Shown: positions 8,724-17,843, counted from the first letter of the stretch. The stretch: DNA of 59,119 nucleotides from Porphyromonadaceae bacterium UBA7203 (GCA_002490725.1 DKUN01000024.1:2698-61816); one strand, 5' to 3'. The notes: generated by a model not told the origin, from the sequence alone. Made by a program: numbers and translations.

Positions 8724-10919
8724 ATGAAAATTTTGTGTTCAGCAATTCTGTCGATGGCTACAATCGCCATGGCAAGTGCGCATGAAAGTGACCGGAAAAT
8801 TATCCGCATTGCCACCGATAACACCGACCTTGTGCTTGAGGTCGGCCCAAACAAACGTGTTTACCAGACCTATCTCGGACCTAAATTGCTGCATGAATCC
8901 GACCTTCAGAATTTTTCGTGGAGTCAGCACGCAGCGTCTGACGGCTCGGTTTCAACTCGCGGATGGGAGGCATATTCCACATCCGGCAACGAAGACTTCT
9001 TTGAGCCGGCTCTTGGAATCACCCATGCCGACGGTAATATGTCCACATATCTATATTATGTCGGCTCGTCGCAGGAACCGGTGCCCGGAGGAGTGCATAC
9101 GCGCATCGACCTGAAAGATGACCAATATCCCGTGAATGTTACTCTCAACTATGTGGCATATCCGAAGGAAAATGTCATCAAGACATGGAGCGAGATTTCT
9201 CATCAGGAGAAAAAGCCTGTTACGATGTCGCAGTATGCCTCGGCAATGCTCTATTTCAATGCGCCTCAGTATTGGCTTACTGAATTCAGCAGCGACTGGG
9301 CAAAGGAAGCCGGAATGAGCAGCCAGCAGTTGCAGTTCGGCAAGAAGGTAATCGACACCAAACTTGGCAGCCGTGCGGCAATGCACACTCACCCGTTCTT
9401 TGAAATAGGCCTGAACGGACCGGTCAAAGAGCACAGCGGCGAAGTCCTTATGGGCACCCTCGGTTGGACCGGCAACTTCCGATTCACGTTTGAGGTCGAT
9501 AATGTCGGCAACTTACGTGTGATTCCAGGCATCAATCCTTATGCTTCAGCTTATGAACTGAAAGCCGGCGAGGTGTTTGTTACACCCGAATTCATATTCA
9601 CATTGAGTTACGACGGCGCAGGCCCGGGAAGCCGCAACCTTCATGACTGGGCGCGCAAATACGGGCTTAAAGACGGCGATGGTGAACGACTGACTCTGCT
9701 TAACAACTGGGAAAACACTGCGTTTGATTTCAATCAGGATATACTGGCCGAATTGATGAAGGAAGCCAAACATCTTGGAGTGGATATGTTCCTGCTTGAT
9801 GACGGATGGTTCGGGAATAAATATCCGCGCAAAGATGATCATGCCGGACTTGGCGACTGGGAAGCAACTCGCGATAAGCTTCCCGGAGGAATAGCGGCTC
9901 TGGTCAAATCGGCCAAAGACGCAGACGTGAAATTCGGCATCTGGATTGAGCCTGAAATGGTCAACCCCAAAAGCGAACTATATGAAAAACACCCTGATTG
10001 GGTAATTGAGCAACCCAACCGCGACACATATTATTATCGCAACCAGCTTGTGCTTGACCTCAGTAATCCAAAAGTGCAAGACTATGTGTTTGATGTTGTT
10101 GACAATATACTCAAGGAGAACCCGGAGGTAGCTTATTTCAAATGGGATTGCAACAGCCCGATAACAAACATTTATTCGCCCTATGCCAAGGATAAGCAAG
10201 GTCGGCTTTATGTTGATCACGTGCGCGGTATATATAACGTGCTCAAACGCATAAAGGAGAAATATCCCGACGTGCCAATGATGCTTTGTTCTGGCGGCGG
10301 CGCCCGTTGTGACTATGAAGCCTTGAAATATTTTACCGAGTTCTGGTGTTCCGACAATACTGACCCCGTAGAGCGCATCTATATCCAGTGGGGATTCTCG
10401 CAATTTTTTCCCGCAAAAGCCATGGCGGCTCACGTTACAAGTTGGAATAAAAAGACCTCCGTCAAATTCCGCACCGATGTCGCATCCATGTGCAAACTCG
10501 GGTTTGATATTGGCTTAAAGGAACTCAGCGCTGATGAACTTGCATATTGTCAGCAGGCAGTTGCAAACTGGAAACGACTACAGCCTGCAGTGATGGACGG
10601 CGACCAATACCGTCTGGTATCGCCTTACGAATCCAATCATGCGGCAATAGAGTATGTCGACAAGTCGAAGAATATGGCTGTACTTTTCGCCTACGACCTT
10701 TCGCCTCGTTTTCACGAAAAGCTCCCGGCCGTAAAACTCCGCGGACTTGACCCTGAAAAGAAATACAATGTTAAAGAAATCAACCTTATGCCGGGTTCAG
10801 AATCTCAGTTTGCTCAGAACGGCAAAGTATTCACCGGCGATTATTTGATGAAAGTCGGACTTGATGTATTTACCTATAATCATAACACTTCAAAGGTGAT
10901 AGAGATAATCGCTGAATAA
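8724..10919 (+). CDS. GH36 alpha-galactosidase
   Basis: This 731-residue secreted enzyme has a signal peptide (residues 1-19, ending 'IAMASA'). It contains an N-terminal beta-sandwich, a (beta/alpha)8 barrel from about residue 330, and a C-terminal beta domain, which is the standard GH36 layout and length. The nucleophile is Asp475 in 'FKWDCN' and the acid/base is Asp544 in 'WCSDNTDP'. Other signatures are 'LLDDGWFG' and 'GIWIEPEMVNP'. It removes terminal alpha-galactose from oligosaccharides, probably in the periplasm, after uptake by the barrel encoded just upstream. A strong terminator follows. Confidence 0.95.
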   Translation: MKILCSAILSMATIAMASAHESDRKIIRIATDNTDLVLEVGPNKRVYQTYLGPKLLHESDLQNFSWSQHAASDGSVSTRGWEAYSTSGNEDFFEPALGITHADGNMSTYLYYVGSSQEPVPGGVHTRIDLKDDQYPVNVTLNYVAYPKENVIKTWSEISHQEKKPVTMSQYASAMLYFNAPQYWLTEFSSDWAKEAGMSSQQLQFGKKVIDTKLGSRAAMHTHPFFEIGLNGPVKEHSGEVLMGTLGWTGNFRFTFEVDNVGNLRVIPGINPYASAYELKAGEVFVTPEFIFTLSYDGAGPGSRNLHDWARKYGLKDGDGERLTLLNNWENTAFDFNQDILAELMKEAKHLGVDMFLLDDGWFGNKYPRKDDHAGLGDWEATRDKLPGGIAALVKSAKDADVKFGIWIEPEMVNPKSELYEKHPDWVIEQPNRDTYYYRNQLVLDLSNPKVQDYVFDVVDNILKENPEVAYFKWDCNSPITNIYSPYAKDKQGRLYVDHVRGIYNVLKRIKEKYPDVPMMLCSGGGARCDYEALKYFTEFWCSDNTDPVERIYIQWGFSQFFPAKAMAAHVTSWNKKTSVKFRTDVASMCKLGFDIGLKELSADELAYCQQAVANWKRLQPAVMDGDQYRLVSPYESNHAAIEYVDKSKNMAVLFAYDLSPRFHEKLPAVKLRGLDPEKKYNVKEINLMPGSESQFAQNGKVFTGDYLMKVGLDVFTYNHNTSKVIEIIAE

Positions 10920-10940
10920 CCTTATCTTTCAATAATAATG

Positions 10941-10979
10941 GTCGGGAGAATCAACCGCAGGTGATTCTCCCGACTTTTT
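10941..10979 (+). terminator. Rho-independent terminator after GH36
   Basis: Perfect 13-bp stem GTCGGGAGAATCA (10941-10953) with TGATTCTCCCGAC (10962-10974), 8-base loop, then five T. Confidence 0.93.
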
Positions 10980-11023
10980 CTTAGTTCACAGGCAATGCGG
11001 CGGATTAATTGAATAAAGTTCGC

Positions 11024-11031
11024 TATATTTG
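11024..11031 (+). promoter_or_regulatory. Promoter -7 element for GNAT gene
   Basis: TATATTTG lies 22 bases before the GTG start at 11054. No clear -33 box. Confidence 0.5.
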
Positions 11032-11053
11032 CAGTCTAAAATAGAAAAAAACA

Positions 11054-11611
11054 GTGAATGGAATAAAGTTGACAACAGAACGAATAGTATTGCGCCCTTG
11101 GGAGGAGTCCGATGCTGAGGCGCTGTATGAGTATGCGAAAGATGACCGCGTAGGTCCGGCTGCGGGATGGCCCGTTCATCAGAGCATTGATGAAAGCCGG
11201 GAAATTATCCGCACGGTCTTCATGCAGGAAGGCGTGTTTGCCGTGACTTTGCCGGGCGACGACAAGGCCATTGGATGCATCGGTGTGATACGCGGGGCAA
11301 AAAGCAACATGCCTATAGGTGAGGATGAGGGCGAAATTTCTTATTGGATTGGAGTTCCGTTTTGGGGCAGGGGGTTGATTCCTGAAGCCATGCACCGGGT
11401 AATCCGCTATGCTTTCGAGGACTTGCGACTCAAGAACTTGTGGTGTGGCTACTTCGATGGAAATGAAAAGTCGAAGCGCGCACAAAAAAAGTGTGGCTTC
11501 AGATATCATCATACCTGCGATAAGACTTATTGTGCCTTGACGGGTGATTATCGGATAGAACATGTCAGCCTTCTGACCTTTGAGGACTGGCTGAAGTCCC
11601 GGCCTGATTGA
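11054..11611 (+). CDS. GNAT family N-acetyltransferase (RimJ/RimL-like)
   Basis: This 185-residue protein of the GNAT_3/RimJ-RimL type transfers an acetyl group from acetyl-CoA to an amine, protein N-terminus or small molecule; the target is not evident. Family marks are the N-terminal 'TERIVLRPWEESDAEALY', the acetyl-CoA-binding region 'FWGRGLIPEAMHRVIRYAF', and 'NEKSKRAQKKCGF'. It starts with GTG at 11054, because the ATG at 11058 is out of frame and the next in-frame starts cut into the first strand. It stands alone between the GH36 terminator and the AAA+ leader. Confidence 0.88.
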   Translation: MNGIKLTTERIVLRPWEESDAEALYEYAKDDRVGPAAGWPVHQSIDESREIIRTVFMQEGVFAVTLPGDDKAIGCIGVIRGAKSNMPIGEDEGEISYWIGVPFWGRGLIPEAMHRVIRYAFEDLRLKNLWCGYFDGNEKSKRAQKKCGFRYHHTCDKTYCALTGDYRIEHVSLLTFEDWLKSRPD

Positions 11612-11676
11612 CGCTCCGGCGCTAACCAATATTAGGAAACAGGGTCTTAGTTTGTGGGTGTAGGAGGGGGGAGGGA

Positions 11677-11708
11677 TTTGCGTATATTCAGACTTTTTTG
11701 TAATTTTG
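11677..11708 (+). promoter_or_regulatory. Consensus promoter for the AAA+ leader
   Basis: TTTG (11677-11680), exactly 20 bases, TAATTTTG (11701-11708). It lies about 350 bases before the next start codon, implying a long leader. GCGCCA (11708-11713) and TGGCGC (11734-11739) could form a hairpin at the transcript start. Confidence 0.8.
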
Positions 11709-11745
11709 CGCCATAATGGGCTCTTGCCTATAGTGGCGCAGCTCG

Positions 11746-12059
11746 TATATATACAGTTTAATTACTTCATTTTTAGCTATGAAGCATCAGCATCTCAACA
11801 ACAGCAAAGTCAGCGGTGTCGCTCCTCCGGGCGGCGCGGAGATGAGGTGCGCATAGTTTTTCCACCAACATTTTTCAACCGCAGAAATGCTCCGACGGCC
11901 CGTGGTGCGTCCTGACGTATCCATTTGTCTAAGCCGCCGGGTGCAGTGCGCACTTTGACATGTTGGTACGGGCTCCGGAGGTAGGCCTCCGGTTGTGATA
12001 AGTAAATGAAGTATTAATCCGGAGGGCCGTCATGGCTCTCCTTTAAAACTGTATATATA
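11746..12059 (+). repeat. 314-bp element bounded by 14-bp perfect inverted repeats in the AAA+ leader
   Basis: TATATATACAGTTT (11746-11759) is the exact inverse of 12046-12059, which ends two bases before the AAA+ ATG. A second nested pair, TACTTCATTT (11763-11772) with AAATGAAGTA (12004-12013), is also perfect. Inside are hairpins CCGGAGG/CCTCCGG (11975-11981, 11986-11992) and GGAGGGCC/GGCTCTCC (12021-12028, 12034-12041). The inner region is GC-rich and has no open frame worth calling. It could be a structured 5' leader hiding the ribosome-entry site, or a MITE-like insertion, since TA steps flank the arms. I cannot decide between these from one copy. Confidence 0.55.
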
Positions 12060-12061
12060 TT

Positions 12062-13936
12062 ATGAAAAAAAAACAATTCCCTATATCTGTTTCAGGCATC
12101 TATTTCTCGGTCGATACCCGCGTGTGTAATGACGACAAGGCTCTCAACGAAGACGATTTTCTCAGTCTCGGGCACGACCTTGCTCTCTCGCCCGACAGTC
12201 GCGGCCTCGCCGTTCAACTCGTAGTGTTCAACAACAACATTCCCAAGGGCGCCAGGCGTCAGCTGTCGCTTACCGTCATTAATCAGACCGAGCGCTGCGA
12301 ACTTGCGTCGCGCATCATTAAAGTCAACCTAAGCGGAAAGGACATTTGCAAATACTACTATGCCGCTTTCCCGGCCGACACGATTGCCCTGAAGGGCGGC
12401 CATACTTACAGGTGCGTAGTCCGCGACGTGCGCAGTGCGGAAATCATGGCCGAGAATGTTATGCACCTTTACAGTTGCGAGCAACTGGGCCACCCTTTAG
12501 GCTGGTATGCTGTCGACGGGGCGGGAGTGCGCCCTGCGTGGACCGATAATCTCTATAAGTCTATTGCTGTCGACGACAGCCATGACTACTATCTCCGATT
12601 TAACCTGCATACTGAATTCGGCTCGAATAAGCCTTCGATTCTTCCTGAACTTGAAATGCGGCTGTTTGCCCCCGACGGCAGTCTGATTGATTACGGCTAT
12701 GCCGAGCCGGCATGGTCTGACGCCGACGGAATGAGCTATTATGTCGAATTTCCGCTTAGGGATGCACAGAATTTCCGCGGAGCTTTCTATGCTAAACTTC
12801 TTTGCATGGAGTTGCCGATTGCCGGCTTCGTGTTTGGGCGTGGGCAAAACATTGTTGCCGGCGAGTGGTTCGGGCCGGAATTGCGGCCGTTAGACAGTTG
12901 TTCGGCTCAGGCTTTGGCCAGTCGTCTGACCGAATTGTTGCCCGAAGCACTCGAACCGGCCTTGCCGGATGTCGAGGAAATTGACTTTGATGCCGCGCTC
13001 AATGATTTTATCGGTAACGGTGAGTCAGATGCCGATGACGTTGAAAACGTTGAAGTTGCTGAACCTGACGGCACGGGCCACATATTCGGTGCGCTCGACA
13101 ATATGATCGGTTTGCGCGATGTCAAGGCTAAAATTATGGCATATGAGCGTGTGGTCCGGTTCAACAAGATGAGGGCTGACCGCGGGCTGCCAACCTCTGC
13201 CACGCCGCTACACGCCATGTTTCTCGGTTCGCCGGGCACCGGCAAGACCACAGTTGCCAAGCTGCTGGGCCACATGTTGCGCCGTGCAGGCCTGCTCTCC
13301 AAGGGGCATGTCGTTGTTCGCGAGCGCGCTACCTTGCTCGGCCAGAATTACAACTCCGAATCGGAGAAGACAATGGCGGCAATCGAGGAGGCGCAAGGCG
13401 GCATCCTGCTGATTGACGAGGCATATCAGCTCTATCAGTCCAACGACGCGCGCGACCCCGGCAAGTTTGTAATCGACACGTTGCTGACCGCACTTGCCGA
13501 CGAGTCTAACCGCGACTGGATGCTCGTGCTGGCCGGCTATCCCGATGAGATGATGAACATGCTGAACGTCAATCCCGGGTTTAAATCACGCATTCCGGAT
13601 TCAAACATCTATCGGTTTGACGACTTTACGGCATCTGAACTGATGGAAATTGCCGATAATTACCTCAAGCGGCTGCGATACACCCTCTCCGACGAGGCCC
13701 GCAAGGCATTGTCGGGCCGACTCGACGCCGATTACGCCTGCCGCACAAAGAATTTCGGCAACGCGCGTCATGTAATCAACATAATTCAGACCGAAGTGCT
13801 GCCTGCAATGGCCTTGCGAGTAACCGATTGCGGCGAAGCCGATGACCTGTCGCTGACCGAGATTCAGGCTTCCGATATTCCCGTCTCCTCCGGGCCGCTG
13901 AAAATGTCGCGCCAGTCGGTCGGATTTGCCATATAA
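12062..13936 (+). CDS. AAA+ ATPase, CbbX/SpoVK-like, with beta-rich N-terminal region
   Basis: This 624-residue protein has an AAA+ module of the CbbX/SpoVK type at about residues 350-600. It shows Walker A GSPGTGKT from Gly389, Walker B 'ILLIDEA' with Asp452/Glu453, and a sensor-like 'MLVLAGYPDEM'. Such ATPases remodel protein partners. The N-terminal 300 residues look like consecutive beta-sandwich domains ('GLAVQLVVFNN', 'YYLRFNLHTEF') that I cannot name, joined by an acidic linker (about 300-345). No signal peptide is seen, so it is probably cytoplasmic. It is monocistronic, faces dtd with 43 bases between stops, and follows an unusually long structured leader. The client protein is unknown. 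Confidence 0.85.
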   Translation: MKKKQFPISVSGIYFSVDTRVCNDDKALNEDDFLSLGHDLALSPDSRGLAVQLVVFNNNIPKGARRQLSLTVINQTERCELASRIIKVNLSGKDICKYYYAAFPADTIALKGGHTYRCVVRDVRSAEIMAENVMHLYSCEQLGHPLGWYAVDGAGVRPAWTDNLYKSIAVDDSHDYYLRFNLHTEFGSNKPSILPELEMRLFAPDGSLIDYGYAEPAWSDADGMSYYVEFPLRDAQNFRGAFYAKLLCMELPIAGFVFGRGQNIVAGEWFGPELRPLDSCSAQALASRLTELLPEALEPALPDVEEIDFDAALNDFIGNGESDADDVENVEVAEPDGTGHIFGALDNMIGLRDVKAKIMAYERVVRFNKMRADRGLPTSATPLHAMFLGSPGTGKTTVAKLLGHMLRRAGLLSKGHVVVRERATLLGQNYNSESEKTMAAIEEAQGGILLIDEAYQLYQSNDARDPGKFVIDTLLTALADESNRDWMLVLAGYPDEMMNMLNVNPGFKSRIPDSNIYRFDDFTASELMEIADNYLKRLRYTLSDEARKALSGRLDADYACRTKNFGNARHVINIIQTEVLPAMALRVTDCGEADDLSLTEIQASDIPVSSGPLKMSRQSVGFAI

Positions 13937-13979
13937 TATAGTGCAGCCATCGCCGCGGTGGAGCGCAAATTGAAGGGGG

Positions 13980-14432
13980 TTACTCGCGTAGCTTGGAGTC
14001 AATCACAATGGTTACCGGACCATCGTTGATTAACTCGACTTTCATGTCTGCGCCAAAAATACCGCGCTCTACCGGGCGTGAGGCCAGCTCCGACAGCCGG
14101 GTACAGAAGGCTTCGTATAGCGGCACGGCCAGCTCATGGCCGGCAGCGTGTATCCAGCTCGGGCGATTGCCCTTGCGGGTCGATGCCATAAGTGTGAACT
14201 GACTGACGGCGAGTAATTCGCCGTCGGCATCTACCACACTGCGGTTCATCACTCCTTCAGAGTCAGGAAATATTCTCATGGCTGCCGTTTTCGAGGCAAG
14301 CCACTCTACATCGTCGGCTGAGTCATCTCTGCTGACTCCGACAAGAATCAGCAAACCTTTTCCGATTTTGCCGCAGATTTTGTCATCTACGGTCACGGAA
14401 GCTTTCTCCACGCGTTGTATTACGAGTCTCAT
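13980..14432 (-). CDS. dtd: D-aminoacyl-tRNA deacylase
   Basis: This 150-residue cytoplasmic enzyme hydrolyses D-amino acids wrongly attached to tRNA. Both signature motifs of the Dtd family are present: 'SQFTL' and the cross-subunit Gly-cisPro motif in 'DGPVTIVIDS' near the C-terminus. The length and the N-terminal 'MRLVIQRVEKASV' are canonical. It lies 102 bases downstream of manA on the same strand, so it may be the last gene of the mannose operon or have its own promoter, though no clear promoter box is seen in the gap. Confidence 0.97.
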   Translation of the reverse strand: MRLVIQRVEKASVTVDDKICGKIGKGLLILVGVSRDDSADDVEWLASKTAAMRIFPDSEGVMNRSVVDADGELLAVSQFTLMASTRKGNRPSWIHAAGHELAVPLYEAFCTRLSELASRPVERGIFGADMKVELINDGPVTIVIDSKLRE

Positions 14433-14534
14433 ATGAATCTTCAGTTTAGTTATTAACCATCTTTGGGAATCACAACCGGATCCGCCCTCCGGGCCGCTTG
14501 CCCGTGCCGTTGCCTGTACGGGCCCGATTATGCG

Positions 14535-15506
14535 TCAGTCAATGCAGGCTATCAGCGCTTTGGAAGCTGTTGACGCATCGGCCGAGTGAATTGTCAGGTT
14601 GGTCTCGTTTGCCGGAATCAGGGCCGTTTCCCCCTTATGTAGCTCTTCGCGGGCATTGTCGGTCTCAATGATTGTCGTGCCTTCCACGCCAATGACTATG
14701 ACAAACGAATCAATGTCGGGCAGGGGCAGGCGGGCTGATGTCAACACGGCGAGTCCGACGTGGAAATACGGGCACTTGACCAACGAAACGAGCCCGTTGT
14801 CGGGCGTCACGTAATCGGTGCGGTAATCATCGGCAACCGTATAGTCTATTGCATCTTTCGAGAGTTCGGTGTGCAGCTCGCGTGGTTTTCCGTCGGCGCC
14901 GATGCGGTTGAAGTCATAGATGCGATATGTTATGTCTGACGTTTGCTGGATTTCAGCAATGAGGCAGCCGGCGCCGATGCCATGGATGCGGCCGGCCGGC
15001 AGAAAGAATACGTCGCCGGCGCTGACGTTATAGTCACGGAGTTTGTCGCAGATGGAGTTGTCGTCAATTGAGGCCACATAGCTTTCAGGCGTCAGTTTCT
15101 CCTTGAGTCCGGACTTGAGGCGGGCGTCGGGGGTGGCGTCGATAACATACCACATCTCCGTTTTGCCCTTTGAGTTATGGCGTCGCTGAGCCAGACGGTC
15201 ATTGGGGTGAACCTGAATTGACAGGTCTTGCTTGGCGTCGATAAACTTTATCAGCAGCGGGAATTCGAGGCCGAAACGTTCAAAATTCGCTTTGCCGAGA
15301 AGTTTGGCGCCGTCGCGCTCAATGAGCAGGTCGAGCGGCATTCCGGCATCAACACCGTTACTTACAACCGAAACGTTGTTTTTCACTCCGGATATTTCCC
15401 AGCTCTCGCCGATGCTGCCGAGGTCGGTCGATATGCCCTTGAAGGGCGCAATCTTGTCGCCACCCCAAAGGGTCGATTTGAGAATCGGATTGAATTTATA
15501 GATCAT
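14535..15506 (-). CDS. manA: Mannose-6-phosphate isomerase, class I
   Basis: This 323-residue zinc enzyme interconverts mannose 6-phosphate and fructose 6-phosphate. Zinc-site signatures are 'IQVHPND' (Gln and His ligands), 'KTEMWYVI' (Glu) and 'PAGRIHGIGAG' (His). It is the short form usual in Bacteroidetes and Firmicutes. It follows a GH92 alpha-mannosidase by 9 bases, in a minus-strand operon with a ROK kinase and a second GH92. This places it as the last step that feeds released and phosphorylated mannose into glycolysis. Confidence 0.96.
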   Translation of the reverse strand: MIYKFNPILKSTLWGGDKIAPFKGISTDLGSIGESWEISGVKNNVSVVSNGVDAGMPLDLLIERDGAKLLGKANFERFGLEFPLLIKFIDAKQDLSIQVHPNDRLAQRRHNSKGKTEMWYVIDATPDARLKSGLKEKLTPESYVASIDDNSICDKLRDYNVSAGDVFFLPAGRIHGIGAGCLIAEIQQTSDITYRIYDFNRIGADGKPRELHTELSKDAIDYTVADDYRTDYVTPDNGLVSLVKCPYFHVGLAVLTSARLPLPDIDSFVIVIGVEGTTIIETDNAREELHKGETALIPANETNLTIHSADASTASKALIACID

Positions 15507-15515
15507 GTTGCCTCT

Positions 15516-17783
15516 TTATTTATGTTTTTTAGCGTTGCTATGAATCTTCAGGTTTCCGCATCTGACAAGATCGGAGTGCGAAATCCGGTAGCCGGTCTTC
15601 TTGCCCTGCGCTACGGCACCATGCCCTTTGCCGGCCTTTTCTATCACCAGCGTGGCGTTGTCGTAATAGTCAGGATTCAGATGGATGGTGACTTTGTCGA
15701 ATGTCGGTTCCGTCAAGGCGTATTCAGGCACTCCGGGGCAATCGGGATATAACCCAATCATCGAAAAGACTGCCCACGCCGACATCGTGCCGGCGTCATC
15801 ATTGCCGGGAATGCCGTCGGGCTCGGCGGTAAAATAGGTGTCTAACAGTCGGCCGACCTCATTCGATGTGCGATACTCCTGGCCCGCAAAATGAGTGAAC
15901 AGATACGGATAAGCTATGTCGGGTTCGTTTGCGGGGTCATAGAGCCCGTTGTCAAAAACGCTTTGCAGTTTGCTGACAAACTGTTTGTTGCCGCCCATGA
16001 GTCCGGCCAGGCCTTTGATGTCGTGGGGCACGAAGAATGTATAGTTCCATGCGCTTCCTTCGTGGAAACCCGCTACCGGTTCGAAGTTTTCGCCCTGTCG
16101 CGGATTGAAGGGAGCGAGGAATGTGCCGTCTTGGTTGATAGGGCGCAGCGTTCCGCTCTCTTTTGAGTAATAGTGTTTATAACCCTTGGCTCTTTGCTCC
16201 AGCAGGCGGGCAAAGTCGGTGTCGCCGCGCTCACGCGCAAGCCATGACAGCGCGTTGTCGGCAACATAATATTCGAGAGCATGGCTCACCGAATTGTCGC
16301 CTGAATTATCATTATGGTGCGTGCCCAGCGGAATGTAGCCTCGCTCGATATACGGGTCGATGTCGGGGCGCATACGGTTATATTTGCCGGGCATCGTGGC
16401 CGACTTCTTCATTGCTTCATAGGCGAGGTCGATATCGAAGTCGCGCAGTCCCTTGCGCCATGTGTCGACTATGACCGGAATGGCCGGGTCGCCCTCCATC
16501 GTGAAGGTTTCACGTCCGTAGAGTTCCCATTTCGGCAGCCAGCCCCATTCGCGATACATTTCTATCATGGAGTGTACCATGTCGTTTTGTTTCTCGGGGT
16601 AGACAAGCGTCATGAGCTGATGCAGGTTGCGATATGTATCCCAGAGTGAGAAAACCGTGTAGCGGTTGCGGTCGGTAACACCGTTGTTGCCCGACTCCAT
16701 CAGGGGATATTGTCCGTTGACGTCTTGCAGTATGTTGGGGTGAATCAGCGTGTGGTAGAGCGCCGTGTAGAACACGGTTTTCTGCTTGTCGCTTCCGCCT
16801 TCGACCTCAATCTTGTTTAACTCGCGGGCCCATGTCTGCCTTGCGTTTTCAAGGGTCTTTTCGAAGTCACACTGCGGCTGTTCGGCATTGAGATTGGCAA
16901 GCGCATTTTCGGCCGATACGAACGACACGCCCACACTGACCTCAATCTGCTCCTGATCAGCCAGGTCGTCGAAGGTGAACCAGTAGCCGATGTCGTCGCC
17001 GGCAATTTCGCGGGCATATGAGTTATAGATTTTATATGTGCCGTTATCGGGGGCCCATTCTGCCTCGATCCCATGCATTGCCGGTTGTTTTTTCCAGAAG
17101 CCCGACGCCGTTGGAGTTTTGCTTACTCTTACGGCAAAATACATGGTGAAGACTGCGTCGGGATTGTAGCAGAACGTGCCCATGAGCCTGCTTCCGACAA
17201 TTTCAGTGGCGGAGATGCGGCGAATCGACGCGCCGGTTTCATTGGTCAGACCTATGCCGAGATTGACGAGTATGTTGCCGCGTCCGGACGGAAACGTGTA
17301 GCGTTCAGCCGACGTGCGCTCCGTGGCCGACATTTCGGCCAGAATGTCATACTTTTCGAGATAGGCCGAATAGTAGCCGGGCGAGGCCGTTTCGCGGCTG
17401 TAAGTCGTTCCGTATTCGTGATAATCTACATTCAGCGGGCCGGTGGTGGCAGTTGTTATGACCGAACCCAGCTCCGGGCAGCCTACGCCGCTGAGGTTTA
17501 CATGAGAGAACCCCGTCAGGTAGCTGTTGGTGACGTCGTAGGGCGTGGACCACCAGCGCGAATCCTTGTCGTAGCGGTTCATTGCCGAGCCGGTTACGTT
17601 AAATGGCGATACCGACATCAGGCCGTTGGGCACCACAGCTCCCGGATTCGTGGCGCCGAAATTCGTGGTGCCGATAAACGGATTGACGTGGCGCAACACG
17701 GCGGTGTCGGCGCGCTCCATTGCGGTGAGTGCGCTGCCGGTCGCCATGCACAGCCATATCAAGAGTTGTTGTCTGAGTGTCAT
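15516..17783 (-). CDS. GH92 alpha-mannosidase
   Basis: This 755-residue exo-alpha-mannosidase has a signal peptide (MTLRQQLLIWLCMATGSALTA). An N-terminal beta-sandwich starts at 'VNPFIGTTNFG', and an (alpha/alpha)6 barrel carries the GH92 marks 'LWDTYRNLHQL', 'THHNDNSGDNSVSHALEYY' and 'GNDDAGTMSAWAVFSM' (about 656-672). The family is calcium-dependent and inverting and trims alpha-mannose from N-glycans or mannan. The frame is open to 17813, but the start at 17783 gives a proper signal peptide. It lies between a second GH92 and manA in the mannose operon. Confidence 0.95.
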   Translation of the reverse strand: MTLRQQLLIWLCMATGSALTAMERADTAVLRHVNPFIGTTNFGATNPGAVVPNGLMSVSPFNVTGSAMNRYDKDSRWWSTPYDVTNSYLTGFSHVNLSGVGCPELGSVITTATTGPLNVDYHEYGTTYSRETASPGYYSAYLEKYDILAEMSATERTSAERYTFPSGRGNILVNLGIGLTNETGASIRRISATEIVGSRLMGTFCYNPDAVFTMYFAVRVSKTPTASGFWKKQPAMHGIEAEWAPDNGTYKIYNSYAREIAGDDIGYWFTFDDLADQEQIEVSVGVSFVSAENALANLNAEQPQCDFEKTLENARQTWARELNKIEVEGGSDKQKTVFYTALYHTLIHPNILQDVNGQYPLMESGNNGVTDRNRYTVFSLWDTYRNLHQLMTLVYPEKQNDMVHSMIEMYREWGWLPKWELYGRETFTMEGDPAIPVIVDTWRKGLRDFDIDLAYEAMKKSATMPGKYNRMRPDIDPYIERGYIPLGTHHNDNSGDNSVSHALEYYVADNALSWLARERGDTDFARLLEQRAKGYKHYYSKESGTLRPINQDGTFLAPFNPRQGENFEPVAGFHEGSAWNYTFFVPHDIKGLAGLMGGNKQFVSKLQSVFDNGLYDPANEPDIAYPYLFTHFAGQEYRTSNEVGRLLDTYFTAEPDGIPGNDDAGTMSAWAVFSMIGLYPDCPGVPEYALTEPTFDKVTIHLNPDYYDNATLVIEKAGKGHGAVAQGKKTGYRISHSDLVRCGNLKIHSNAKKHK

Positions 17784-17843
17784 TTCGATTATTATTCTGA
17801 TTGAATGCGGCATCGGTCACGAGGGCCGGCCTGTTGCGTTTGT

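Noticed and set aside
11700..12060. Leader checked for tmRNA, RNase P RNA and SRP RNA signatures
   Set aside because: None of their conserved core sequences was found, so it was left as an unassigned structured region.
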